Shown here: piece by piece, positions 1 through 6,573 of the stretch
Position numbering within the stretch: position 1 is the stretch's first letter
How the letters are laid out: each line of letters begins with the position of its first letter
Source: Oligoflexia bacterium
GTDB lineage: Bacteria > Bdellovibrionota > UBA1018
Assembly: GCA_903928955.1 (NCBI GenBank)
Contig: CAIYTD010000087.1
Span: 1 to 13,927, forward strand
Length of the DNA stretch: 13,927 nt
Direction: 5' to 3'
The notes under the pieces: generated by a model
The model's input: the letters and a program-made list of their open reading frames with translations, nothing else
The model's database searches: none
What the model was told of the DNA's origin: nothing
Translations under genes and position numbers: made by a program

Positions 1-1
1 T

Positions 2-817
2 CCCAGGCATCCGTTAGTGGAACAAATTATAGAAAAGCACTTAGGGGACTTGGAAAGAAAAAACTACTCAGCTGTCGCAAAAACCATTGGAATACCGGTA
101 GAAAAAGTGATCGAGGCAACTCGCTTGATTTTAGAATTTGAACCCAAGCCGGGCCGATCTTTTCATTCGAGTGATACCCAATACATTACTCCAGATATCT
201 ATGTTTATAAAGTAGCCGAAGAGTTCATGGTCGTATTAAATGAAGACGGAATGCCAAAACTCAGAATCTCTCCTTATTATAAAAATATACTTGCTGCAGC
301 TCAAAAAGATCAGAATAAAATTACAAAGGAATATGTACAAGAAAAATTAAGGTCTGCTGTATGGTTAATTCGATCGATTCATAATCGACAAAAAACGATC
401 TATAAAGTAACAGAGGCCATTGTTCGACGCCAAAGAGATTTTTTTGAAAAGGGCGTTCAACAGCTAAAACCCATGATCTTAAAAGATGTGGCCAATGATA
501 TTGGGATGCATGAATCGACGATCTCTCGAGTGACTACCAATAAATTTGTCCACACACCCGTAGGTATTTTTGAATTGAAGTACTTCTTTAATTCGAGCAT
601 CCATGCTGCAGATGGCAGTGACTCACTCGCCAGTGAAGCGGTAAAAGAAAAAATTCGGCAAATGATTCAAAAAGAAGACCCAAAAAACCCTCTTTCGGAT
701 CAAAAAATAGTAGAACTCCTCAGAACTGGAAATATCGAGATTGCTCGAAGAACGGTAGCAAAATACCGAGATGTGCTTGGAATTCTTTCGTCCGGAAAAC
801 GAAAGAAAATGATCTAG
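2..817 (+). CDS. rpoN: RNA polymerase sigma-54 factor RpoN, C-terminal part (cut by window edge)
   Basis: Alternative sigma factor that directs RNA polymerase to -24/-12 promoters, where initiation needs an AAA+ activator. The reading frame is open back to base 2; an internal GTG at 17 is not the true start, and roughly the first 200 residues of a usual 450-500 aa protein lie outside. Counting from that GTG, residues 1-130 match the core-binding domain. Residues 155-175 are the DNA-binding helix-turn-helix (MHESTISRVTTNKFVHTP), and residues 243-251 (ARRTVAKYR) are the RpoN box that reads the -24 element. The Lys/Arg-rich tail after LGIL resembles delta-type proteobacterial homologues (recalled, not searched). 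It ends with TAG five bases before the stop of the convergent ATPase gene. Family assignment is very secure. Confidence 0.97.
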   Translation, partial: PRHPLVEQIIEKHLGDLERKNYSAVAKTIGIPVEKVIEATRLILEFEPKPGRSFHSSDTQYITPDIYVYKVAEEFMVVLNEDGMPKLRISPYYKNILAAAQKDQNKITKEYVQEKLRSAVWLIRSIHNRQKTIYKVTEAIVRRQRDFFEKGVQQLKPMILKDVANDIGMHESTISRVTTNKFVHTPVGIFELKYFFNSSIHAADGSDSLASEAVKEKIRQMIQKEDPKNPLSDQKIVELLRTGNIEIARRTVAKYRDVLGILSSGKRKKMI

Positions 818-822
818 AAAAT

Positions 823-1950
823 TCATGCCTCGAGCTGAGACAGCCAAGAGGCACCCTCCACGAGCTCGACCCCCCCTACGGAGCGCGAATGGTTGAAATT
901 CTTGAGCAATTGAAAACTTTTTGCATTTTTAAATAAACCTGAAAAATACTGTAAGGAAGTGCTCAAAGTCGGATCGGATGTTTTGACCTCAATGAGCCAC
1001 TCCGCTTCTTTATTCAAAATCGTTAAAAAATCGACTTCTCTCTTATTCTTATCCCTCAAATAAAACAGGCCCCGCGTCTCCCCCAAGCTATCTTCCAAAA
1101 AATGCATCCGCTTAAAAAGTGCACAGGCAACTAGATTTTCAAATCGTGCTGCAACATCTTTTTTGACACGGCCTAAATCATAAAAATAAATTTTAGGCTC
1201 TTTTAATACCGACCGGGCCACGTTCTTACTGTAGGGAGTGACGACAAAAACAACAAAAAGGCGTTCTAAAAGCTCCACCCATCGCTGAACGGTGCGAGGT
1301 GCCACTTGTAAATCACGTCCCAATGAAGAATAAGACACTGTAGAACCGACTCGATCTGCTAGCAGATCGACTAAAATTTCAATTCCTTTCAGATTGCGAA
1401 CCTGCTCTAAATCCAAAAGATCCTCTCTTAAGATTCGATCTAAATGGGACCTTCTCCAACGGGCTGCAAAAACCTCAGATCCTTTGAAAAAAGGCTCTGG
1501 AAAGCCTCCAAATCTCATGAGGTGATCCAATGCCTCTCCTTTAAATTCATTTTGTGTACTGCGCACTTCTGCAAGCGAAAAAGGATGCAGCCGGTGATAA
1601 AAAAAACGACCCGCCATCGAATCCCCTCCCTTACGATAGGTATCTAAACGAGCAGATCCAGTGACCAATAAGCGAGGCCGGACTCCTTCTTTGTCATAAA
1701 TCCCTTTTATCCAGGACTTCCATTTTGGCATTTTATGCAGTTCATCGAAGATCACGAGTTCTGATTGACGATCCCAATTTTTTTTTAAGAGTGTGAGCCG
1801 ATCTTCAGACACATCATAGTTTAAATAATCGGATTGATTAGGATAAAGTCCCTGAGCGAGGGTCGTTTTTCCGACTTGACGGGGTCCTCCCAACAAAACT
1901 AATTTTTCTTCTAAATCGCTTAAAATTTGCTTTTCAATGGATCTTTGCAT
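823..1950 (-). CDS. AAA_14/DUF4143 ATPase (copy 1)
   Basis: Predicted ATPase of the common but poorly understood AAA_14 plus DUF4143 family. The N-terminal half has Walker A GGPRQVGKTT (residues 21-30, Lys28), Walker B VIFDE (66-70) and the family motif TGSAR (98-102). A wing-like segment near 205-230 precedes a C-terminal PD-(D/E)XK-like fold with Glu271, Asp307 and E321-V-K323 as candidate metal ligands. That suggests a nuclease-type domain, but activity is unproven. The frame stays open to a TTG at 2022, which would overlap the hemJ stop. I chose the ATG at 1950 because it places Walker A about 20 residues in, as in the paralogue at 11279-12433, and because the extra 24 codons are made of the palindromes described at 1954-2013. 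No good Shine-Dalgarno precedes either start. The cellular role is unknown; defence or mobile-element housekeeping is possible. Confidence 0.88.
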   Translation of the reverse strand: MQRSIEKQILSDLEEKLVLLGGPRQVGKTTLAQGLYPNQSDYLNYDVSEDRLTLLKKNWDRQSELVIFDELHKMPKWKSWIKGIYDKEGVRPRLLVTGSARLDTYRKGGDSMAGRFFYHRLHPFSLAEVRSTQNEFKGEALDHLMRFGGFPEPFFKGSEVFAARWRRSHLDRILREDLLDLEQVRNLKGIEILVDLLADRVGSTVSYSSLGRDLQVAPRTVQRWVELLERLFVVFVVTPYSKNVARSVLKEPKIYFYDLGRVKKDVAARFENLVACALFKRMHFLEDSLGETRGLFYLRDKNKREVDFLTILNKEAEWLIEVKTSDPTLSTSLQYFSGLFKNAKSFQLLKNFNHSRSVGGVELVEGASWLSQLEA

Positions 1951-1953
1951 TCC

Positions 1954-1983
1954 GACTATTTTAACATCTATGTCAAAATAGTC
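1954..1983. promoter_or_regulatory. Start-proximal palindrome of ATPase copy 1
   Basis: A 30-bp near-perfect palindrome: 9-bp outer arms GACTATTTT/AAAATAGTC and inner ACAT/ATGT with one mismatched pair between them. Its centre is 18.5 bp upstream of the ATG at 1950. Read on the minus strand it contains TTTTGACATAGATGTTAAAA, almost the same 20 bp as in the next palindrome but inverted relative to it. Position and symmetry suggest an operator for a dimeric protein, possibly autoregulation; this is inference. Confidence 0.65.
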
Positions 1984-1985
1984 GA

Positions 1986-2013
1986 ACTTTTTTGACATAG
2001 ACGTCAAAAAAGT
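1986..2013. promoter_or_regulatory. Start-distal palindrome of ATPase copy 1
   Basis: A palindrome with perfect 11-bp arms ACTTTTTTGAC and GTCAAAAAAGT around a 6-bp centre. Its centre is 31 bp from that of the first palindrome, about three helical turns, so two bound dimers would lie on the same face. It contains TTTTGACATAGACGTCAAAA on the plus strand. It lies just past the hemJ stop codon. Confidence 0.65.
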
Positions 2014-2018
2014 CGGGA

Positions 2019-2465
2019 TCAAAACGGGCGTACAACCACTAGAATCACGATCAAAATCATGAGAAGTGTAGGCACCTCATTCATGACCCTCAACCGAAAA
2101 CTCGTGTTGTTATTAAAGTCTTTCGATTGAAATTTTTTCCTGATCTGGCCAGCCCATCCCGTCACTAACACCATTAAAACAGCGCTAGCTAATTTCATTT
2201 GAAACCACAACTGGAATAAAAGCGATAAATTCAATAAAATTAGCCCCACTCCAGCAATCACAGAAACTAGCATCGCTGGAACGGTAATATAGCGATACAA
2301 TCTTTTTTCCATGAGAGAGAATAAGGAATGGATCTCCTCTTTATTTTGACCAAAATCAAAATGATAAATAAAAAGTCGATAAAGATAGAGCAATCCAGCC
2401 ATCCAACAGATGATGCCTAGGATATGAAAACACTTAAACCACAAATAGAAACTACTCAGATTCAT
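2019..2465 (-). CDS. hemJ: Protoporphyrinogen IX oxidase HemJ
   Basis: Integral membrane enzyme of the HemJ family, which oxidises protoporphyrinogen IX to protoporphyrin IX, the penultimate step of haem synthesis. From the ATG at 2465 it is 148 aa with four predicted membrane helices, the usual size. Family hallmarks are visible: WFKCFHILGIICWMAGLLYL near the start, with His14 as the candidate haem ligand; RLFIYH (30-35); KRLYRYITVPAM (54-65); Lys91 in the third helix; and the tail NEVPTLLMILIVILVVVRPF. The start was moved from an upstream TTG at 2504 because AAGGG lies about seven bases before the ATG and the family begins near this point. The Tyr-His pair I recall after the conserved Lys appears here as Gly-Trp. 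Divergent from the transporter gene at 2596. Confidence 0.92.
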   Translation of the reverse strand: MNLSSFYLWFKCFHILGIICWMAGLLYLYRLFIYHFDFGQNKEEIHSLFSLMEKRLYRYITVPAMLVSVIAGVGLILLNLSLLFQLWFQMKLASAVLMVLVTGWAGQIRKKFQSKDFNNNTSFRLRVMNEVPTLLMILIVILVVVRPF

Positions 2466-2595
2466 CACGCATCCCTTAATAGGGCTAATATAGAGTTTAC
2501 TCAATGTAAAAAATAAGGTATGGTGATAAAATTATAAAATAAACCTAAAGTGTCCTCATTCAAAGGTACCCTTTTTTTACAGAAGGCATTGAAGC

Positions 2596-4059
2596 ATGTT
2601 TTCCCAACCATTAGTTGTTCCATTTCAAAAAATATCACTTCGTTTTCAAGGAGTTCCATTGAAAAAATTAAGAAAGTGGCTGATCATTCTGACTGGAGCT
2701 TACTGTGGCTTGCTTCTCGGGCGAAATCAGGAGCTAGCCCCTCAGGCTTGCCTCTTTCTCAGTATTTTTTTGGGAACGATTTTAGGGCTTATTTTTCAAC
2801 CTATTCCTGGACAAGCTATGGTTTTGCTTGGAATTCTCCTCACAGCCCTGAGTGGAATATTACCGATTGAAAAAGCATTGAGCGGTTACAGCGAACCCAT
2901 TGTTTGGTTGGTTCTAACAGCATGCCTTTTCTCGAGAGGAATGATTAAGACTCATCTTGGAAAAAGAATATCGCTCCATATGATCCGCATGCTAGGAAAA
3001 AGCACCTTTGGACTGGGAGTCTCTCTTGCTGCAACAGACATGCTCTTAGGAGCAGTGATCCCTTCGAATGGAGCGCGTTGCGGTGGAGTGATTTTTCCGA
3101 TTGCAACAGGACTCTGCGAATCGTACGACTCCAAGCCAGGAGTGACTTCGAGAAAATTAGGATCCTTTCTCTACACCCTCCTCTACCAGGCAGATGTGAT
3201 GGTCTGTGCGACCTTTCTGACTGGACAAGCCTCCAATATCCTCATTGCAAAATTTGCTCAAGAACTCCTCGGAATTGAAATTACCTATGGATCTTGGTTT
3301 ATCGCTGCCATCGTTCCGAGCTTGATTTCGTTTCTTTTGTTCTCCTTTTTCCTCTATCGCTTTTACCCCCCTACAGTGAAAAAGACCCCTGGAGCACCGG
3401 CTTTTGCCAAAAAAGAACTCGAAAAAATGGGCCCCGTATCGCTTCATGAATACATGATGCTCGGAGTTTTTATCGTCATTGCCAGTCTCTGGATGACCAC
3501 CTCCATGCATCATCTGAGTTACACCACTGTTTCTCTCTTTGGAATTTGCGTTCTCCTGCTCACCGGAGTGCTCAAATGGAGTGATGTCACCTCCGAAAAG
3601 GGAGCCTGGGATATCTATATTTGGTACGGCGGATTAATGATGTTGGCATCCACCCTCCAAAACTTAGGAATTACTCAGCACTTTGCAAAAATTGCAGCAG
3701 CTTCCGTCTCTCATCAGCCTTGGCAAATTGCTCTAGCTGTGCTGCTCTTTATTTATTTTTATGCTCATTACTGCTTTGCTAGCGTCACAGCACACGTAGC
3801 TGCAATGTTAGTCCCTTTTCTCACAGTAGCAAAAGCAAGTGGAGCGCCTGCTTGGCTGACTGTTTTTCTGTTTGGAATATTTTCTAATCTTTGCGCTTGT
3901 TTAACTCATTTTGGAACCACTCCTGGCCCCATTTACTTCGGTGCTGGGTATGTCCCTCAATCGACTTGGTGGAAGATTGGATTTTTGACCTCGATTCTCC
4001 ATATTCTAGTATGGAGCACGTTTGGTCTGCTTTGGTGGAAGCTCATCGGGAAGATTTAA
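2596..4059 (+). CDS. DASS-family (SLC13-like) dicarboxylate/anion transporter
   Basis: Inner-membrane secondary transporter of the divalent anion:Na+ symporter family, closest in pattern to the 2-oxoglutarate/malate translocators of plastids and chlamydiae and to E. coli YbhI. It has 487 aa with about 12 hydrophobic helices in two inverted halves. Substrate-site signatures occur in both halves: IPSNGARCGGVIFPI (155-169) with TGQASN (209-214), and SNLCACLTHFGTTPGPIYFG (430-449). The ATG at 2596 has AGAAGG about nine bases upstream; an alternative start near the VPLKKLRKW segment would lose little. Substrate cannot be fixed from sequence; a C4/C5 dicarboxylate is most likely. Its TAA shares bases with the stop of the convergent Rieske gene. 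The 130-bp gap to hemJ must hold both divergent promoters, but I see no convincing consensus. Confidence 0.9.
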   Translation: MFSQPLVVPFQKISLRFQGVPLKKLRKWLIILTGAYCGLLLGRNQELAPQACLFLSIFLGTILGLIFQPIPGQAMVLLGILLTALSGILPIEKALSGYSEPIVWLVLTACLFSRGMIKTHLGKRISLHMIRMLGKSTFGLGVSLAATDMLLGAVIPSNGARCGGVIFPIATGLCESYDSKPGVTSRKLGSFLYTLLYQADVMVCATFLTGQASNILIAKFAQELLGIEITYGSWFIAAIVPSLISFLLFSFFLYRFYPPTVKKTPGAPAFAKKELEKMGPVSLHEYMMLGVFIVIASLWMTTSMHHLSYTTVSLFGICVLLLTGVLKWSDVTSEKGAWDIYIWYGGLMMLASTLQNLGITQHFAKIAAASVSHQPWQIALAVLLFIYFYAHYCFASVTAHVAAMLVPFLTVAKASGAPAWLTVFLFGIFSNLCACLTHFGTTPGPIYFGAGYVPQSTWWKIGFLTSILHILVWSTFGLLWWKLIGKI

Positions 4060-4964
4060 ACAGAACCACTACTCAGCCACTTTCTAAAATGAATGATCGC
4101 CTGATCACTGGGCAAAAGAGCTTCGCCTTGTGCTGCTCTGACATCCTGAGGAGTTTGAGTCAGCACAACGCGTTGATCTTCTTTTAATATTTTACGGTTC
4201 ATCGCAATCATGAAGTAATCTAAAAGAGGATTCAAAAGCGGAATATTTAAAAATCTTCGGTGATTTTGCAAATAAAGCTCAGTGCAAGTCTCGCTCACCG
4301 GAACAAAAGCTAAGGTAATCGCATAGCGATCCGAAATCCAATTGATCCAAATATTGGGGAATCGAAATTCAATAAAAGATTTTTTTTGACCTTCGGGAGT
4401 AAAACACCAACGGATCCGGCGCTCATCCATCTGCATCTCAGGTCTGCGGTTGACAGGCCCTGCAAACCGACCAATGCTTCTGCGATGCACAAAAGGTAAA
4501 TGGGCATAGTCGAGTTGATTTTCGATGGATCGGCTTAAATGAGTGTCCCAACGCTCCTTCCACAAAGCAGTTAAAGAAGAATCGACCTCACTGAACCATT
4601 CTGGCAAAGGGAGATCCTGAACAGAGGCTCCCCAACCCAGCCAAATCCAACCCCCCTTTTCCACCGTAGGATAAACTTTAACCCCGATCTGAGGAGCAGA
4701 GCACTCTAGCTCGGGAACAAACTCGCAACGCCCCTGAGAATCAAACTGAAGACCATGAAAAGGGCACTGCAATGTGCCATCCACAATCGCCCCTCCACTC
4801 AGCCGGGCAAAGCGATGGGGGCACCGATCTTCCATCACACTTAAAACACCCTCCTGATTACGCCAGAAAACCAGAGCCTGACCGAATCGCATCAGGGGAA
4901 GAATTTGACCCGGGCGAACCTCTTGAGAAAGTGCAACTGCATACCAGTGACTGGGTAAATCCAT
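4056..4964 (-). CDS. Rieske [2Fe-2S] non-haem iron oxygenase, alpha-subunit type
   Basis: Single-component oxygenase subunit of the family that includes pheophorbide a oxygenase, vanillate demethylase and Rieske dealkylases. Electrons pass from the N-terminal Rieske cluster to a mononuclear iron that activates O2. Cluster ligands are Cys48-Pro-His50 and Cys67-x2-His70 (C-x-H-x16-C-x2-H). The mononuclear site is N149-x2-D152-x2-H155-x4-H160, with Asp263 in ILKEDQRVV as the likely facial-triad carboxylate. At 302 aa it is slightly short of the common 330-400. The ATG at 4964 was chosen over one at 4982 because GAGAGGAG sits ideally before it. No reductase gene is nearby, and the substrate cannot be predicted. 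The start region lies in an inverted repeat (4962-5017) that could hide the ribosome-binding site in read-through mRNA. Confidence 0.92.
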   Translation of the reverse strand: MDLPSHWYAVALSQEVRPGQILPLMRFGQALVFWRNQEGVLSVMEDRCPHRFARLSGGAIVDGTLQCPFHGLQFDSQGRCEFVPELECSAPQIGVKVYPTVEKGGWIWLGWGASVQDLPLPEWFSEVDSSLTALWKERWDTHLSRSIENQLDYAHLPFVHRRSIGRFAGPVNRRPEMQMDERRIRWCFTPEGQKKSFIEFRFPNIWINWISDRYAITLAFVPVSETCTELYLQNHRRFLNIPLLNPLLDYFMIAMNRKILKEDQRVVLTQTPQDVRAAQGEALLPSDQAIIHFRKWLSSGSV

Positions 4965-5017
4965 AGATCTCCTCTCGAGCAAGAACCTTTATTCTAGCAT
5001 GCGAGGGGAGATCTATG
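4962..5017 (-). promoter_or_regulatory. Inverted repeat enclosing the Rieske gene SD and start codon
   Basis: Arms of 16 bp at 4962-4977 and 5002-5017 are complementary at 15 positions around a 24-nt loop. In RNA entering from the upstream gene (5031-6443), CAUAGAUCUCCCCUCG would pair with CGAGAGGAGAUCUAUG, covering the whole Shine-Dalgarno and AUG of the Rieske gene. RNA starting inside the loop would lack the first arm and be translatable. A start-occluding hairpin is my inference from this layout; it has no poly-U tail, so a plain terminator is less likely. Confidence 0.55.
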
Positions 5018-5030
5018 AAGGGGAGTGTGG

Positions 5031-6443
5031 TTAGGGGCGGGACTCTGCGCCAACTCCAGCATCAGAATCAGCATGGGGGGCGGCACCATCAGCAGCAGCA
5101 GGAGGAGCAGGAGGAGCAGGAGGAGCAGGGATGGGAATAATAGAATCATATGGGGGATGTTGCCTACGTTCATCAGAAAGAGGAGCTCCTATCCTAACAT
5201 TACGGTTCATAAGAACCCGACTAACCGGAGGGGGCGGTAAACTGAAGTCAACGCGCTCTCCAGGCCCCCCTGATCTGTTAAACTGGCGGACTATCGCAGC
5301 AACACGGCGCGTTGGGGCCCTAGAACCAACTTCTTGCAAACCTTCGATATCACTATTGCTACGAGCACCCTCTGTCAACGATCGATGCCTAACGTCCGCT
5401 CTTGCAGCACTATCCTCTGAAGGATCTACCAACAATCCACGACCACTTTCAGAGCCGCGAAGTGAAGAACTAGGAGAAACTTCGATGTCATTACTTTCAA
5501 TGGTACTCCCTACAGACGTCCTCCGTGATACAATGGGAGAATGAAGATTAGCACCAGTGGTACCTTGATCCATCCTAGCGCTGTGTCCAGGATGATTAGG
5601 CAATGAGCTATAAATGGAACCCCGGTCGGCGTCAGAAAAAAAAGGGGGGGGGGGAACGTGGTCGCCTAAAGAAAGCCTACTTATCCGACGCGTACTGGCA
5701 ACTAATGCGACCAGCTCTGGAGAAGCAGTAGAATTGTCTTTCAAGCTATTACGCCTAGAGTCAGAGCTAATTGATCTCGCTCCGCTATCTCTACAACTTC
5801 TAGTACTCGATGCAATAACATCTTCTTGAATAGGACCTCGAAGCTCTTCAGTTAACTTCTCCTTCAGTCTCTCAATTTTATTCAAGCCATATTCCTTCGC
5901 CATTTCCGAATTTTTGCCCCCATTTATCGTTGCTGTATAATGCTCAGCTTCATGTTTGCTAACTTCACTCACTGCAAGTAACTGATATTTCTCTTTTAAA
6001 AATTGCTTAATAAGCTGCTTCTGGGTTTTTTTTCTTGCTTCTAAACCACGAAGTAGCCTTTTCTGAAATTCCTCATTCTTCTTCATGCCCTCACGCTTTT
6101 GTACTGCCTCAGATCCAAAATGAAACCTATTCGGAAGATCTTTAGAAACTTCTTGAATAGCAGCTTTTTTTGCAGCGATTTCTTCATCAATCGCAAGCAG
6201 CCTGACTTGAGCGTCCTCTAATTGCATTTCCTTTCGAACGTAGTTACGGTAAGAAATCTCGAATTGAGCATAACTGGTGACCAGCTTTTTTTTTAATTGT
6301 TCATCTGTTTTTTCCTGAAGCGCCCCTTTATCCCCCCTTAAATATTCCTGCGTGTGAACTTTTAATCCAATCCCCTGAGCAGGAACCGAAGTAACCAGTA
6401 CGAGAAGTACGAGTATTCGAAATGGCTTGAATTTAAGGAACAT
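5031..6443 (-). CDS. Secreted coiled-coil protein with disordered Ser/Arg/Pro-rich C-terminus (putative host-directed factor)
   Basis: I recognise no family. Residues 1-22 form a Sec signal peptide with a plausible cut after VPA22. Residues 40-205 are charged and helical (Glu/Lys/Gln-rich heptads), likely coiled coil. From 206 to 470 the protein is low-complexity Ser/Arg/Asp/Pro, probably disordered. Features there include four basophilic-kinase-type sites (R230-R-N-S233, R252-R-I-S255, R307-R-T-S310, R352-H-R-S355), proline runs PPPPFF (264-269) and LPPPP (402-406), and an APP-repeat tail (440-448). The ATG at 6443 is preceded by AGGGAG at good spacing. A C11-T8 homopolymer at codons 264-269 makes the gene frameshift-prone, and the tail is richer in G+C than its neighbours. 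Delivery to a host cell is inference; a structural envelope protein is the alternative. Confidence 0.75.
   Translation of the reverse strand: MFLKFKPFRILVLLVLVTSVPAQGIGLKVHTQEYLRGDKGALQEKTDEQLKKKLVTSYAQFEISYRNYVRKEMQLEDAQVRLLAIDEEIAAKKAAIQEVSKDLPNRFHFGSEAVQKREGMKKNEEFQKRLLRGLEARKKTQKQLIKQFLKEKYQLLAVSEVSKHEAEHYTATINGGKNSEMAKEYGLNKIERLKEKLTEELRGPIQEDVIASSTRSCRDSGARSISSDSRRNSLKDNSTASPELVALVASTRRISRLSLGDHVPPPPFFSDADRGSIYSSLPNHPGHSARMDQGTTGANLHSPIVSRRTSVGSTIESNDIEVSPSSSLRGSESGRGLLVDPSEDSAARADVRHRSLTEGARSNSDIEGLQEVGSRAPTRRVAAIVRQFNRSGGPGERVDFSLPPPPVSRVLMNRNVRIGAPLSDERRQHPPYDSIIPIPAPPAPPAPPAAADGAAPHADSDAGVGAESRP
5091..5129. repeat. Short 9-bp and 3-bp tandem repeats in the 3' end of the secreted protein gene
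   Basis: Three back-to-back copies of GGAGGAGCA (plus strand) at about 5101-5127, next to an AGC triplet run at 5091-5100. They encode the APPAPPAPP and poly-Ala tail. Because units are multiples of three, slippage would lengthen or shorten the tail without changing frame. Confidence 0.75.
5636..5654 (-). repeat. C11-T8 homopolymer tract inside a coding sequence (candidate contingency locus)
   Basis: On the coding strand, eleven C are followed by eight T (plus strand A8 at 5636-5643, G11 at 5644-5654), encoding PPPPFF. Counting codons directly, one extra C gives PPPPFFF followed at once by TGA. Losing one C gives about 43 foreign residues and then TAG near 5516. Both remove the entire C-terminal 200 residues and leave the signal peptide and coiled coil. 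Confidence 0.8.
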
Positions 6444-6573
6444 AGAATCTCCCTACTCAAATCAAAAAAATTAAATATACTCTATTAGTGTAAATTTTAT
6501 AAAATGTAAAGTAAACAAAAAAAGTCAGGTATGAGAGTCTACCCCAATGAAAATTGCAAATATTTATACCTAA

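Noticed and set aside
1951..2022. TTG start of ATPase copy 1 overlapping the hemJ stop
   Set aside because: The extra residues are encoded by the palindromes, and the paralogue starts at the point matching the ATG at 1950.
5131..5829. Two plus-strand ORFs of 137 and 71 codons opposite the secreted protein
   Set aside because: They are shadows of its GC-richer disordered region; the minus-strand product has a signal peptide and good start signals.
6517..6572. Terminator downstream of the lipoprotein gene
   Set aside because: AGGTAT/ATACCT is followed by seven T on the minus strand, but the stem is only 6 bp with a loop of about 33 nt; too weak to call.
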